64,000 nucleotides of DNA from Hygrocybe punicea (lineage: Eukaryota; Basidiomycota; Agaricomycetes; Agaricales; Hygrophoraceae), in NCBI GenBank assembly GCA_963556145.1, contig OY744467.1, forward strand, positions 3,286,001 to 3,350,000, given 5' to 3'. Below, one piece after another: positions 44,520 to 55,142 of the stretch. Within the stretch, counting starts at the first letter, position 1, and each line of letters starts with the position of its first letter. A model generated the notes under the pieces. The model saw only the letters and a program-made list of their open reading frames with translations, was not told the DNA's origin and searched no databases. Both the position numbers and the translations under genes were made by a program.

Positions 44520-46760
44520 TTGTAGAAAAGTGCAGGGCCCAAGCCGAACACATATGTCAAGAATTCCCAAGCTTTGTAACCACTTGAGATCTTCTCAGCA
44601 GGGTTTCTGGGAGGGCGATCGAAAGAGCTGGGAAGGTATGGTGTTGCATCAGCAACAGCTTTGCCATGGTTGATCCAAATGTTTCCTTGCAGGACCACCC
44701 AGTCCCATGTCACCTTGTCATCAAGGGGATCACAATCAATTTTTCCATGGAAGAGGCCTAGTTTGAGATCAGTGATGTTGAGGGCGGTGAGATGCATGAG
44801 ATCTACAACAAAGGCAGCAGGAATGCCAAGTCCATGTTGTGGGGAGATTGCACTGATTATGCTTGGTTTGGAGATACCTGTTTCACGTCGGTTAATTTTG
44901 TATTCCCTGTTGTTAGGTGAAGCAAGGACAAGTTGAAGGTTGGGATTGTAGTCAGCGGTGATGGTTGGAGGGAGATTGTATACATCAACATCACTGTGAT
45001 TACCCCCAGGAACATCATAGTCGATAGGTTTGATGCCTGATAATAGTGTTTTCCACCCTCTTTCTGCCGTCCTTTGACTGCACAGTACATGCAGCAACCA
45101 TATGCTCCATGGTGACCAGTCTGTCCATTTAATTGCACAATGCCAATTGAATCTGCTGTCCCGAAGACAAAAAATGGTTGGGAAACAAACACCGCCTAGC
45201 TGTTGGTATTCCAGATACACAGACCTTCAGTTTGCAGAGTGATGAGGTGGTGTAGGCTGGGAAAATGTACGAGTCAAGGTGCTTCAGTTTGAGTTTGTTG
45301 GGACCAGGAATGATACCACTGATGAGGACAAATTTTTTCTTATAACAGTACTGAGGATGGAGGTCCAACACGACCCAGATGTAGATGACACAGTCAGATT
45401 GTTTGTTGTGGTAGAGCTGTGCACCATCAATGGAGAACATGAGTGTAATGTCATCATCACGCAAACGGCCATCATTGACAGCATGGAGGTAATCCCATCC
45501 TGTGTAAATGTCATTGAAGGAGGTGATATTGAGTCAACCCTGGCCATCCCTTTGTGTTAGAATGTCCTCAGTGCGACAAGTTCGATGGTGCATCAAATTG
45601 GCAATCTCAGGTGATCGCCAGAGCACTTGCAATTGAGGGCCGACAGGAATTGTATGGAATTGCTGTCGTGGGTGACAAATCCAGCCTTTCGTCTTTTCTA
45701 AAAGAATAGGATCATAATGAGGTTCGCCGCACTCGGGGCAGTTGTCTAGAGTGGCAAAGGGACAGTGTAACCAACACAAGAGTTGGGACACATGTCATGC
45801 ACAACCAAGTCGATGCCTGTGAGTTGAATGATCTTTCGGGTCATTTGATCATATGAGGGTATATCATCTTCAGGGTGTCATTGCAGAATAGATTGTCGAG
45901 TTCCTGTGTAGGATTTATCACCGTGTTGTAGGAAAAGCTCAATCGTGAGATGCAGATCGTGTTCATCCCCAAGATCGAGGACTTCCTTGTTGGAAGTTGA
46001 TTGCCGGATACGAGTTGTTAGATTATAGATGAATAGCTGAAGCAATAGCTTAGACGAATCGGTGGGGGGGAAAACCGGTGTATAGCTGGGGTAATCAATG
46101 TTCGACTAACCAGAACGTTGATACGCCAGTTATATACATAAAGGCATAGAACAAACCAAATAGAATGGTAAAGAATAAGCCAAATAACTGACTAAACAGT
46201 CCGGACCGATGACGAAGAGAAATGACTAATTGAATTGAATAAACACATACATTGTACGAGATTACTATTTCTCACATTCCTGTGGGGGGTGGTGAAGTTG
46301 GTGGAGGGTGTTGGCATCAAGGCCATCGGCATCAAGGGAAGCAGTTCTCAGAGAATTAACGAAGGCTTGTGAAATCTTGAGGTCAAGCTGAGCTTTGGCA
46401 TCAGTATCCTCAGGTACGTCATTAAGTGAAGGACCAAGGGGAGGTGGGGACGCTTCGAGTTCCTGCTGTCAGTCCTCAGTGGGCTTGTCATCAGCTAGGG
46501 AGCCTGGATCTACAAGGTCGTCTTCATCAAAGGCAAGGTCAGCCTGCAGGTGAATCTGACCATGAGTCTGGGGCCCAGGGTAGCTAAAATTATGAACATG
46601 CCTCATCTTCCCATTCCATACAGTCCAAATCCTGCCTGCCCTGGATGATCTCCCTGGCATCCTGAGTGCCATAGTCATTGCTTCTGAGAGCAAAATTCTC
46701 CTGATCCTCAAAATCAAATCCGTCATCAGAATCGTCATCGGAATCGTCATCAGAGTCTAC

Positions 46761-47274
46761 ATCAACCAGGAGTGGGAGGTCGCTATCGCCTTGTACCTGG
46801 CTAGGACCAGGGAGATGTGCCTCGAGGGTGGTAGTTATGTGGACACTGAAACAGGCATGTCAACACCAGGTACTCTCAGAGACCTTCTTGTGTAGCTTGC
46901 AGAGGATGGGGCAGTCACAATAAAAGTCTGGGGCCATTCGTCAATGAAAACAAATGTTATTCAAATGTTATATATGTGTAAAATAGGATCAGGGAATGGG
47001 AATGGGAAGTAGGATCAGGAAGTAGAAATGTCCAATCCGATCCATGCCTTGATTATTGTAATGTGAGAAGATAAGCAATAATATGAAATAAACAATCCTA
47101 AATACAAGTAATATGATTCAATTCACTGGATTTCTCACTGGGGCTGAGATGTTGAGAATGTAGGAATGTATATCACTACCAAAAGCAAAAGCATAAGTTG
47201 CAATTTGGGAATGTCTGCTGATGTCATGGTTTCTGAATGGCTTGCAAACAACTCAAATATTGTGGAGACAAAAG
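46761..47274. other. Intergenic, no gene seen
   Basis: AT-rich after about 46950, between the N terminus of the Tnp2-like relic and the 3' end of the CLIP-170-like gene. It should hold the latter's 3' UTR. Nothing else is supported. Confidence 0.5.
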
Positions 47275-50200
47275 CTAAAAAACATCTAACGAATGAGGGC
47301 AATCCACTGCAATGTGTCCATGGCTGTCACAATCCTCACAAAATGTGCTGACCAAAACACTGCCAAGATTGGTGTTGCCAACGAACATATTGGTTGACGT
47401 CCCTTGCTTGCCTTCTTTCAAAAGATCACAATTAAAGATATCATGGCCAACTCTTTCGCAGATCTCGCAAACAGTTTCGTTAGGCATGAGAGAAGTTCCG
47501 TGGAGACTGCTGTCGCTTCCGGAGATCTGGAGATGCGTTTCGGTGGATTCGCAGCTGCGAGTCTGCAAACGCTCCAGTTTGTCCTTAGCGCGCTCGAGTT
47601 GCTCTTCCAGCTCGTCCTGTGGATATTGGTCAACCCATTCACACACTGTGGGAGACGTGCCCCACCTCACGATAAATCTTCCATCGTCAAGATATCAGTC
47701 ACAAGAATAATGTAAAACATGAATTGGAGATGCCCTACCTTTGACTCTACCAAAGCCTCCAATTCGCTGATTTCCTTGTTCAACTAAACTCGGTATAGTT
47801 TTAATTCTTCGACACTAACAATACCTGCAGACATACCTCATGAGATATCCGGGCGCTCTTCATCTCAGCATCCGCCAGCCGTTTCCGCAGCTGCTCGAGC
47901 TCGGTCTGTCCACGTTGAATTAGTCAGTATAGCCAATCGTAGCGGACGGTCGTGAAATACTTCAAACATCAACTTTTGCTCGCGCATGGACCGTTGCAAG
48001 GTTTCGATATCACCCACGGAAGGAAGGTATGATTCCATGGTCACCGCATCTTCTTCACGCAAAATGCTCTGGTCGACATTATCTTCCAACATCTTGAGTT
48101 CCTGGATTGGAGAAGATCAACAACGCCCGCCTCCAATACATGTTTGATTGGTACTTGACGTAGTTGGTCGGTTTCCGAAAGAAGCAGTTTGTTCTCTGCT
48201 TCCAAAAACTTGTTTTGTTGGCTAGCCATGAAGTTCTCCTTTTGAAGATCTTGTACGATATGCCTAGAGGCGTTCATGTTAGACAGTTGGATACAGATTA
48301 GGGGACGATGAGCCGACTTCAGTCCGGTGATTTCCTCGCGAAAAGAAGCATAGTCCTGTTTCGGCGAGACAGTGCATTGTAATGCATTCGAAAACGTCTT
48401 GTGAGGGTCCTGTGGAGCAGTATTGACCAGTGTGTCGCGATTGAGCTTCTTCTTGAGAGACTCAAGTTCTTCCGAACGGTCGGCAAGATCTAGTCGCAAC
48501 TCAAAAACGACAGTTCGTTCCTGGGTAAGTTGGTCCTGGCGATCGTTAATGATTTGATATAACTGATTGTTGATTAGGCAAACCCCACCAAGATCACCCA
48601 ACGACTCACTTCAGAATTCTTCATTTCAAGGTTTTTCACGGCCTGTTGACAGTTGATATGGTCATAATCGCCAGCCAGGCCCGATTGATGTGCCACTTCC
48701 CGCTCAGCACACCGAAATGCTTCAACCAAGTCTTTGAGTTTTGTGATTTCCTCAGTGAGCCGAGCCCGTTCCGCTGATGCGCGTTGAGCAATTTCAGCGA
48801 CTCTGGACGGAAGATCACCTTCTCCATCTGCGGTAAGATCATCTAGATTCTGGCAAGTAAAATGAAGAGTGGATCAGGCTTTGGAATGCATCCTTTCAAT
48901 CACTCACCGCGAGCTCCGTCCGCAGAACCTCGACTTCCGCCCTCGCGTTCTCGAGTGCAATTATATTTTCCCTCAGAGCTTCATCGATTTCCTGAACACG
49001 GGCACGGGCGCTAGCTTCTGACTGGCGCATCTGTTCCACTTCTTTACGACCTTCGTTCAACTCTTTCTTCATTGCCTCCTCTTTTTCCTTAAAACGCCTT
49101 GCCTTCTCACGCAGCGCAACTCCTTCTTTCTCAGACATGCCTTGTACATCTTCAAGTGTATCTTGCAACGTATTGATTTTCTGTTGCAGATGGTGAACTT
49201 GATCACGCAAACATTCGTTGTCAATTTGTGCGGCGGATTCTTCACTGGGCGATTTTGGGCGATTTGCGTTGAGAAGTCGCGCCTCGAATGTTGCGATCCG
49301 GCCTTCAAGCTCGAAACGCTTGCTGCCAGCTTCATTCAAGCGTTCCTCATAGAGAGCAATGGTTTCCTTATTAACCAGTGAGCGGCATGAAACATTTTAG
49401 TTACTCGAGTTGATTTCACCTGACCCGCATGCCTGAGCTCATCGACTTGCAATCCTAGTTCCTTCTTTTCCTCATCGAATTGGGCATGTAACTTTGTCAC
49501 CAGTTCCTCCAGTAGAACGACTTTCGCACTCTTAGCATTTAGAATCGAGTCACGTTCCGTTCCTCGGGCTTCCTTCAGGTCAAGGTTATCTTTCAGGTTC
49601 TTGACGGAGACAACGGATTGAGCAAGCTGCAATTCAAGGTCCCTCACTCGTTTCCCATCGCCTGCTTTCTGCATTTCGAGTTCCGCCACCGCTTGTCGGA
49701 GGGAATCTATGGTAGACTCGCCTTCTTTGAGAGAAGTCGCAGAAGTGTGAAGTTGTGCTTCAAGTTCCGAAATACGAATCATGAGAGATTCGTCTCGCTC
49801 AAACCCAGTGGGCTCGCTGTCAGCAGGCCCTTCAGCGGTGTTCGCTTCCCCGACAACTGAGCGCCATCTCTCGTTTTCGCATTCGATACCATATCGCGAT
49901 CGCAGCCCATCTATATTTGTTTGATCTTCAACAGTGAAGAGTTGACCATAACTGGGAGCTCCTGGGAAAGAAATACTCCCGTGAACCCCTCGAGCTGACG
50001 TGGATCTTCCCCCTTGCACATCCGCCTCGCCATCGATCGGCACACGCGGATCCTTACGGGGGATGATACTTGTGAAGGCGGGGGTCAATGGGGAAGGCGG
50101 GGGCGGCATCGCAATTGCGCTGGGTATTCTGCCCCGGGGTGTGCCCAAAGGTGGTCGGTCTGGACACGTAGCGATGGATAATCCTTCCGCTGTTACGGCA

Positions 50201-51518
50201 GTCACCCGCCCGCTCAGGCTTGGCTTTGGGGTGCTGAGAGGAGATGTAAAAGGACCAGTGGATGAGGAGAGGCGTCCCGAAGATGAACTCGACGGACTAG
50301 TACTTCCAAGGTCAGAGCTCTTCGCCTTGGGGCTTGTGGCTCCTGATTCACGAAATTTCAGTTGTTTGGCCGTCATAGCGACATATTTCGATGCCCGGGA
50401 GCCAGTAGTAAAGTTGTTCATCAACCCGTAAGCGGATTTCCCTCGAGTTGAAGTGAGATTTGGGGCGATGCGGTGCCGAGGACGTGATGGAGTAGTAGCG
50501 GGTGAAATACGACCACATGTCAGGGAGGTCAATCTGCCACCAACCGGAGGGGGAACACGGCCATTTGACGTATGTGTAGCGTTGGGGAAAGAACCAGAAG
50601 GCGAAGGAGTTACACGACCAGAAGTAAACGGTGTACAGCGGCCGCTTCGTGAGGAGGCCACAGACGGTGGACGATGAACAGCGCCCTGGCCTACAGTTGG
50701 AGACGATAACTTGATTGTAGCCACGAAAACGCCGCAGTTGGGAGGGCAGACGAAGTAGGGCTTGCTGAGTAGAAATGCAATTAGTCAGGCTTTGACGACA
50801 AGTCAGTTGAAATGGAAGTGTTTTATTATGACACTTGACAGTGATGAGAACCGTTGTTCCACTGCAGCCAAAAATCGAGGTAGGATGACATAGCTGAATA
50901 TGCAGTCAAAGGCACACTTCACGAAGAGAACGTAGCTTACCCTTTCACCATACCGTTATTTTTCCCTTTACCAACAAAACCTCCACTTAATTCAACGCCT
51001 GCCCATGTGCCTGCCTTTCCGTCGATTTCACCGAGATACCTCAAGGTGCCTTCAAATCCGAGAGATTCAATTCTGACGTTGTCTCCGACCTCAAATGCTC
51101 TGCCTGTGCGGCTTGAACTTCTGCCAAAAGTATCAGAATGGCGACTCGGGGGACGTGCAGTTGTGGGGGTTTTCGTTCGCTGGTTCGGCGGGAGGGTAGT
51201 TGGGAAAATTGACGAAGATGCAATAGAAGGTGGTCGGCCTAACACAGACCTCCTGCCCGATTGCGACGAAAGCGTGACGGGAGGGGGTTGAGGCGGCAAT
51301 GAATCGATAGAGGTATCGCTGACACGGCCGTGACGAGCAGGGTCATTTGCCTTGATCGCATCCGCAAAGGCGCGGGATACAAATTCGACATCTAAGGTTG
51401 ATGCAGCATGCTGAGCGGCACTGGACGCCGCCCGTGATCGCGATGGCGTTGACAGACTGCTCGGTTTGCCTGGTGTAGGGATGCCAGACTGGCGAGGTTT
51501 AGCTGGGGTGATTGACAT
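47275..51518 (-). CDS. CLIP-170/Bik1-type microtubule plus-end protein
   Basis: ATG at 51516-51518 (MSITPAKPRQSG), exons about 50941-51518, 49420-50764, 48908-49366, down from 48849 and several short ones to TAG at 47275-47277. The N-terminal Ser/Pro-rich stretch leads to a CAP-Gly domain (FEVGDNVRI, GFEGTLRYLGEID, TWAGVEL, GKGKNNGMVKG, YFVCPPNCGVFV) split by the first intron. Its signature loop is GKNNG where GKNDG is usual. A Ser/Thr/Pro-rich basic linker follows, then a long coiled coil (MIRISELEAQLHTSA through LEEQLERAKDKLERLQ). Two C-terminal CCHC knuckles (CEICERVGHDIFNC, CEDCDSHGHIAVDC) match CLIP-170. The role is binding tubulin/EB1 tails at growing plus ends and recruiting dynein/dynactin regulators. 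Frames join cleanly, so it is probably functional and unusual in being surrounded by transposons. Confidence 0.9.
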
Positions 51519-52230
51519 ACGCTGGAAATTATTGCTATTTTCATGTCCAAAGGTCCGGTGATTACCGGGAAACCCCGTGACTGGTCACGTGCATATTCGA
51601 AGATTACTAAGCGATGACTAAGCAACTCACCTGTACAGGAGATGATGTTCCCATGAAGCACTAAAGTTCTAGGAAGAGAGGATTGCAGAGTATTTTGAGG
51701 TGGAATATATCCTGAAGGGGCCTTGGATCTTTGGAATTATTGCTATTTGCATCTATTTTGGCACACCTGCCACAGTTGCTATTTTCAGCAATGCAATGGA
51801 GGGCTGAAAGTATTTCAATTATATCTCAAGAACAGCTGCCCGTATTAGCACATATTATAGTTGAAATGAATTTAAAAGATTAGGTGTAGTGAATAGTACC
51901 AAAATATAGAAGTTTTGACTGCTAATTCAAATTCCAGTTTTCGACCCCCCCTCCAGAATCTGTGAATATTTGTGGGGCAGCATTGTATTCTATGGCCAAA
52001 CCATTCCCTGTCCAGGCTTGCTGACATAACTCTTCATGGTATTCAAGCTATTTTGGGGCGGAGAGATAAAAAATGCACTGCCCAGGCTCATCGCTGTGAT
52101 TTCAGGTACATCCAGCTTTGTGAGTTTTGGTACTCAGAACAACACACTAATCATTCTCAAAATACATCTCCAGAGTACATATAGGTATCCTGTGCACACA
52201 CAAAAAGAAATAAAAAAAGTAACAAATCAA
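51519..52230. other. Promoter side of the CLIP-170-like gene and 3' flank of the mariner relic
   Basis: No gene. A 9-bp word, ATTGCTATT, occurs at 51529-51537 and again at 51739-51747. GTCACGTGCA near 51585 is an E-box-like site upstream of the CLIP gene. The mariner terminal repeat should lie here but I could not define it, because the partner end is outside or lost to the gypsy element. Confidence 0.35.
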
Positions 52231-53148
52231 CTAAACATATCCTGAATGAGAAAACAATCCACAAGCATCTTTTGCAGTAACCGACCACACAGCTTCATGT
52301 AGCCAGGCTATGACTTCACCCTCCTCATCTTCTGACTCATCAATAGACCGGATAAGTCCACCATTCCTCTGAATGTGTGCCTTGATGGCAGAAAATGTGG
52401 GTTCAATCGGGTTGAAGTCTGGCGAGTATGGTGGGTAAGAATTCAAAGCACATCCCCCTGAGTAATATCAGTAATAGACTATTGCATGAATAAATGTGCT
52501 TACCTTTCAACAATCATCTCTAAAACCCATGATGCCTTGTGAATTCAGCAGTTATCCATGATAGTGACAGAGTTTGGGCCAGGAAATGGATTCATTTGAT
52601 CAAGGACACCTTCAATGAAGTCAGAAAACAACATATAATGAATGATCCCTGGACAATGCTCACAGCAAGTATACTGTCTAATGAAAGTGCAGGTAAGATT
52701 GAATATCTATTTTTTGAAATGTCAATGGGTCATATCTCCAAGTAATAAAAGACACACCATTTGCCTTGAACAAAAAAAGTCTTCCTGACAGCATGTTGCC
52801 CTTGGATTGCCCATGCCTTCCCTTGATAAGTTGTGCACCGGTCAAAAGCGCTTTCGTTGATGAAAACCAGTTGGTCAGCTGTATAATATAGCCCAATCTT
52901 ATAAATGTATTCAGCTCGTTTCTGTGTACTACATTCTATCGCAACATGTGTAAGCTGTGTTGACAAAAACATTGACATTGCGCCAGAGGAAGAATTGAAC
53001 AAAAGGTATATTACCTTTTTCATAGTATACCCGCTGTGATGCAACACTCTCCAGACAGTTGATAGTGAAACAGTCTTTCTGCAGACTTCTTGCAGAGCGT
53101 CCCACAGCTCATCCAAATATGTATTGCAATTTTTGTTTACACAGCCTT
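52231..53148 (-). pseudogene. Tc1/mariner-type transposase relic
   Basis: Minus strand: YLDELWDALQEVCRKTVSLS, VWRVLHHSGYTMKK, an intron (about 52962-53020), THVAIECSTQKRAEYIYKIG, QLVFINESAFDRCTTYQGKA, WAIQGQHAVRKTFFVQGK, YSILPALSLD, DQMNPFPGPNSVTIMDNC, then a TGA at 52545-52547, IHKASWVLEMIVER and YPPYSPDFNPIEPTFSAIKA. The first catalytic acid is Asn (FINES, where DES is expected). There is a frameshift near 52630 and the TGA sits where an Arg is expected. The second D (MDNC) and the acid in NPIEP remain. The N-terminal DNA-binding part is missing because the gypsy LTR starts at 53149. Confidence 0.8.
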
Positions 53149-55045
53149 TGTCATGATCCAAAAAGGATTCGGATCAAAACATAGCAATATGCTGTCACTA
53201 GTCACCATCCCTACAGCACACATCACATTACAAGGACCATTCATACTGGAATGCCCCCATCTGCATATGGAGTAGAAAGGAATACCCTTATCTGCATATA
53301 GGACACACAGGAAATCCTTATCTGCACATAGGACATACATGAAACCCTTATCTATACAAGGGACATGCAAGGAAACCCTTATCTACAGAAGGGACATGCA
53401 AGAAAACCCTTATCTATGCAGAAGAAATGAAGGAATACCCTTATCTTAACTGATAAGGCCCCCAAAACATCTTATCAGAGGCCAAAGAAGCACAAGAAGC
53501 ACAGCCACATCCTTATCTCCAATCATAGAGATAACACATGCCACCCATCATTCCCTGATCAAGAAGCACATCACATTTCATATCAATTGATCAAATACAG
53601 CCCAGCCCTGATCTTATCTTTTTCTTAACTGATAAGGATACCCACATGGCATGGCATCAATTGATCAAGAAGCACAGCCTCAGGAAGATGATTCTAGAAG
53701 CATAGCCTGGCACAGCCCTTGCCTTTGATTCACACACCCAAGATTGGACCAGCAACATGACTCACTCCCATCAAATGTGACTCATTGGTCTATCCATGAC
53801 AAATTATGACCCTTATGACATACTCATGACCCCCCATGACTCATTATGACCACCCATGACTAATTATGACTATTTCTGACTCATTATGCCCCCTCCTTTG
53901 ATTATAATTCCTATGTGACTCATTAATTGACTCTGTATGAGTCACAAACCCATGCCTTCCTTTCTTATGACTCCTTATGAGTCATAACCCCCCCATGCCT
54001 TTCATCATTATGACTCCTTATGAGTCATAAACCTATGCCTCTCCCCTATATGACTCCCTATGAGTCATATCCTATGCTCTCCATTTCATATACCATTCTA
54101 TGACTCAGTATGACTCCTGCTGTAGAATAGGTATATATAGAGCCCAGTTTCTGCTGGAGATGGCTCAGTCACCTAATCTGACAGGCCCAGTCACAGGACA
54201 GTCCCTCTCCCAGATTCTGATTCACCCCTCTGTGTTTGTTTGTATTACTTGTGTAGTAGTACTTCAAATACCAATTGCAATTCAAGTCATCATTCATTTG
54301 TTTAAGGATATCAATTGCAGTTATATTGATACTCCCTTATTACTTGTTTGATATATTTTCTTTGTGTTCTGTCACGTAGTACAGTCACATTCATCTTCTT
54401 TCAAGTTCTATTGATCATCACCAAAGATATCCCAGTACTTTATTCTGCACTAGTAGCCAATGTGCGTTTGAAGCTTCGGAATAAAGTCCGATATCTTGAT
54501 CATCAATCCTACTTGCCTATTGTTCAGTTCATTCATTCTGTACATAGTATTTTGTCACACCTCCCTTTTTGTTTGACATCTACTGTTACACTCGCCCATC
54601 ACCCATCGCCTATCGCCCATCGTCCATAATCTATCGCTCATCTCTGTTGTACCTCTGCTCATTGTATACTTGCTACTTGTATACTTGACTGTTGTACACT
54701 TGTTCATCTTACACTGTTCATACTTGCTTGAGTTATTATCCGCTTATACTCTTGCATACCTCTTGTCACTCAAAGTCTTTACCTTCAGTAGGGAAGACCT
54801 CACTGTTCACTCATCCTCTATAAGTCATACATCTGACTTATATTATTGTCAAGTATTTGTTGTATCCCTCAAAGCTAACCTTTGATAGGATTCACACCAC
54901 AACCCAACCACCCAACAGGAATACCCCAGAGTTATTAAAGAGCTAAATCCTTGTTCCTAAAGGACAACAAGGTAATTTCCTGATCAACGATGCACTCCGG
55001 AAACCCTTGGTGTGGATTTGTTCAAACACTTCCCACGCAAAAACA
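53149..55045 (+). repeat. Putative 5' LTR of the gypsy element
   Basis: Runs from TGTCATGATCC to ...AAAAACA, ending 5 bp before the primer-binding-like site. It contains 30-36-bp repeats each with CCTTATCT (53280-53450) and a later cluster of TATGACTC/GAGTCATA dyads (53930-54120). TATATATAG follows at about 54132-54140. Both ends are inferred because the second LTR is outside the window; about 1.9 kb is long for an LTR, so part may be leader. Confidence 0.55.
54130..54141 (+). promoter_or_regulatory. TATA box of the gypsy LTR
   Basis: GGTATATATAGAGCCC lies just downstream of the TGACTC dyad array and about 1 kb before gag, a plausible U3 core promoter. No transcript evidence is available. 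Confidence 0.5.
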
Positions 55046-55050
55046 GAAAT

Positions 55051-55068
55051 TGGAGCCCACCGCGAGGG
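55051..55068 (+). other. Putative primer-binding site
   Basis: TGGAGCCCACCGCGAGGG starts with TGG, complementary to a tRNA CCA end, and directly follows the inferred LTR end and precedes gag by 75 bp. The tRNA was not identified. Confidence 0.5.
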
Positions 55069-55142
55069 CCAAGGTTCATCAATAACTCTCTCATATTCCC
55101 ACTCATATCCATTATCAACTCTACAGTTAATAGTCCTTCCCA

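Larger units (their letters stand above)
41541..46760 (-). pseudogene. Tnp2-like (CACTA-group) transposase, multiply broken, split by HLE-E
   Basis: Minus-strand blocks in order: an acidic leader (46261-46760), IIQLTGIDLVVHDMCPNSC, then after a one-base shift near 45750 NCPECGEPHYDP and QFHTIPVGPQLQVLWRSPE; DCVIYIWVVLDLHP; IIPGPNKLK; WTDWSPWSIWLL zone; INRRETGISKPSI; LGLFHGKIDCDPLDDKVTWD; PYLPSSFDRPPRNPAEK; FGLGPALFYN. HLE-E interrupts here. Beyond it: LVAAIRIFYQG, HALPHLALEVARVGPQVYY, EEIKQPSNPYRNLSQCAV and NALKAMIPDLNPDPD, then DHFFVVEKLGLEVSDLGG. The family (Transposase_21/Tnp2-like) is abundant in agaricomycetes. In-frame stops follow GYILL and VREYF, and several expected Arg positions are Trp or Cys, consistent with C-to-T decay. 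About ten residues are missing at the HLE junction. Confidence 0.75.

Noticed and set aside
50000..51291. Plus-strand open frames opposite the CLIP-170-like gene
   Set aside because: Shadows of a well-supported coding exon with CAP-Gly and Ser/Pro-rich sequence on the minus strand.
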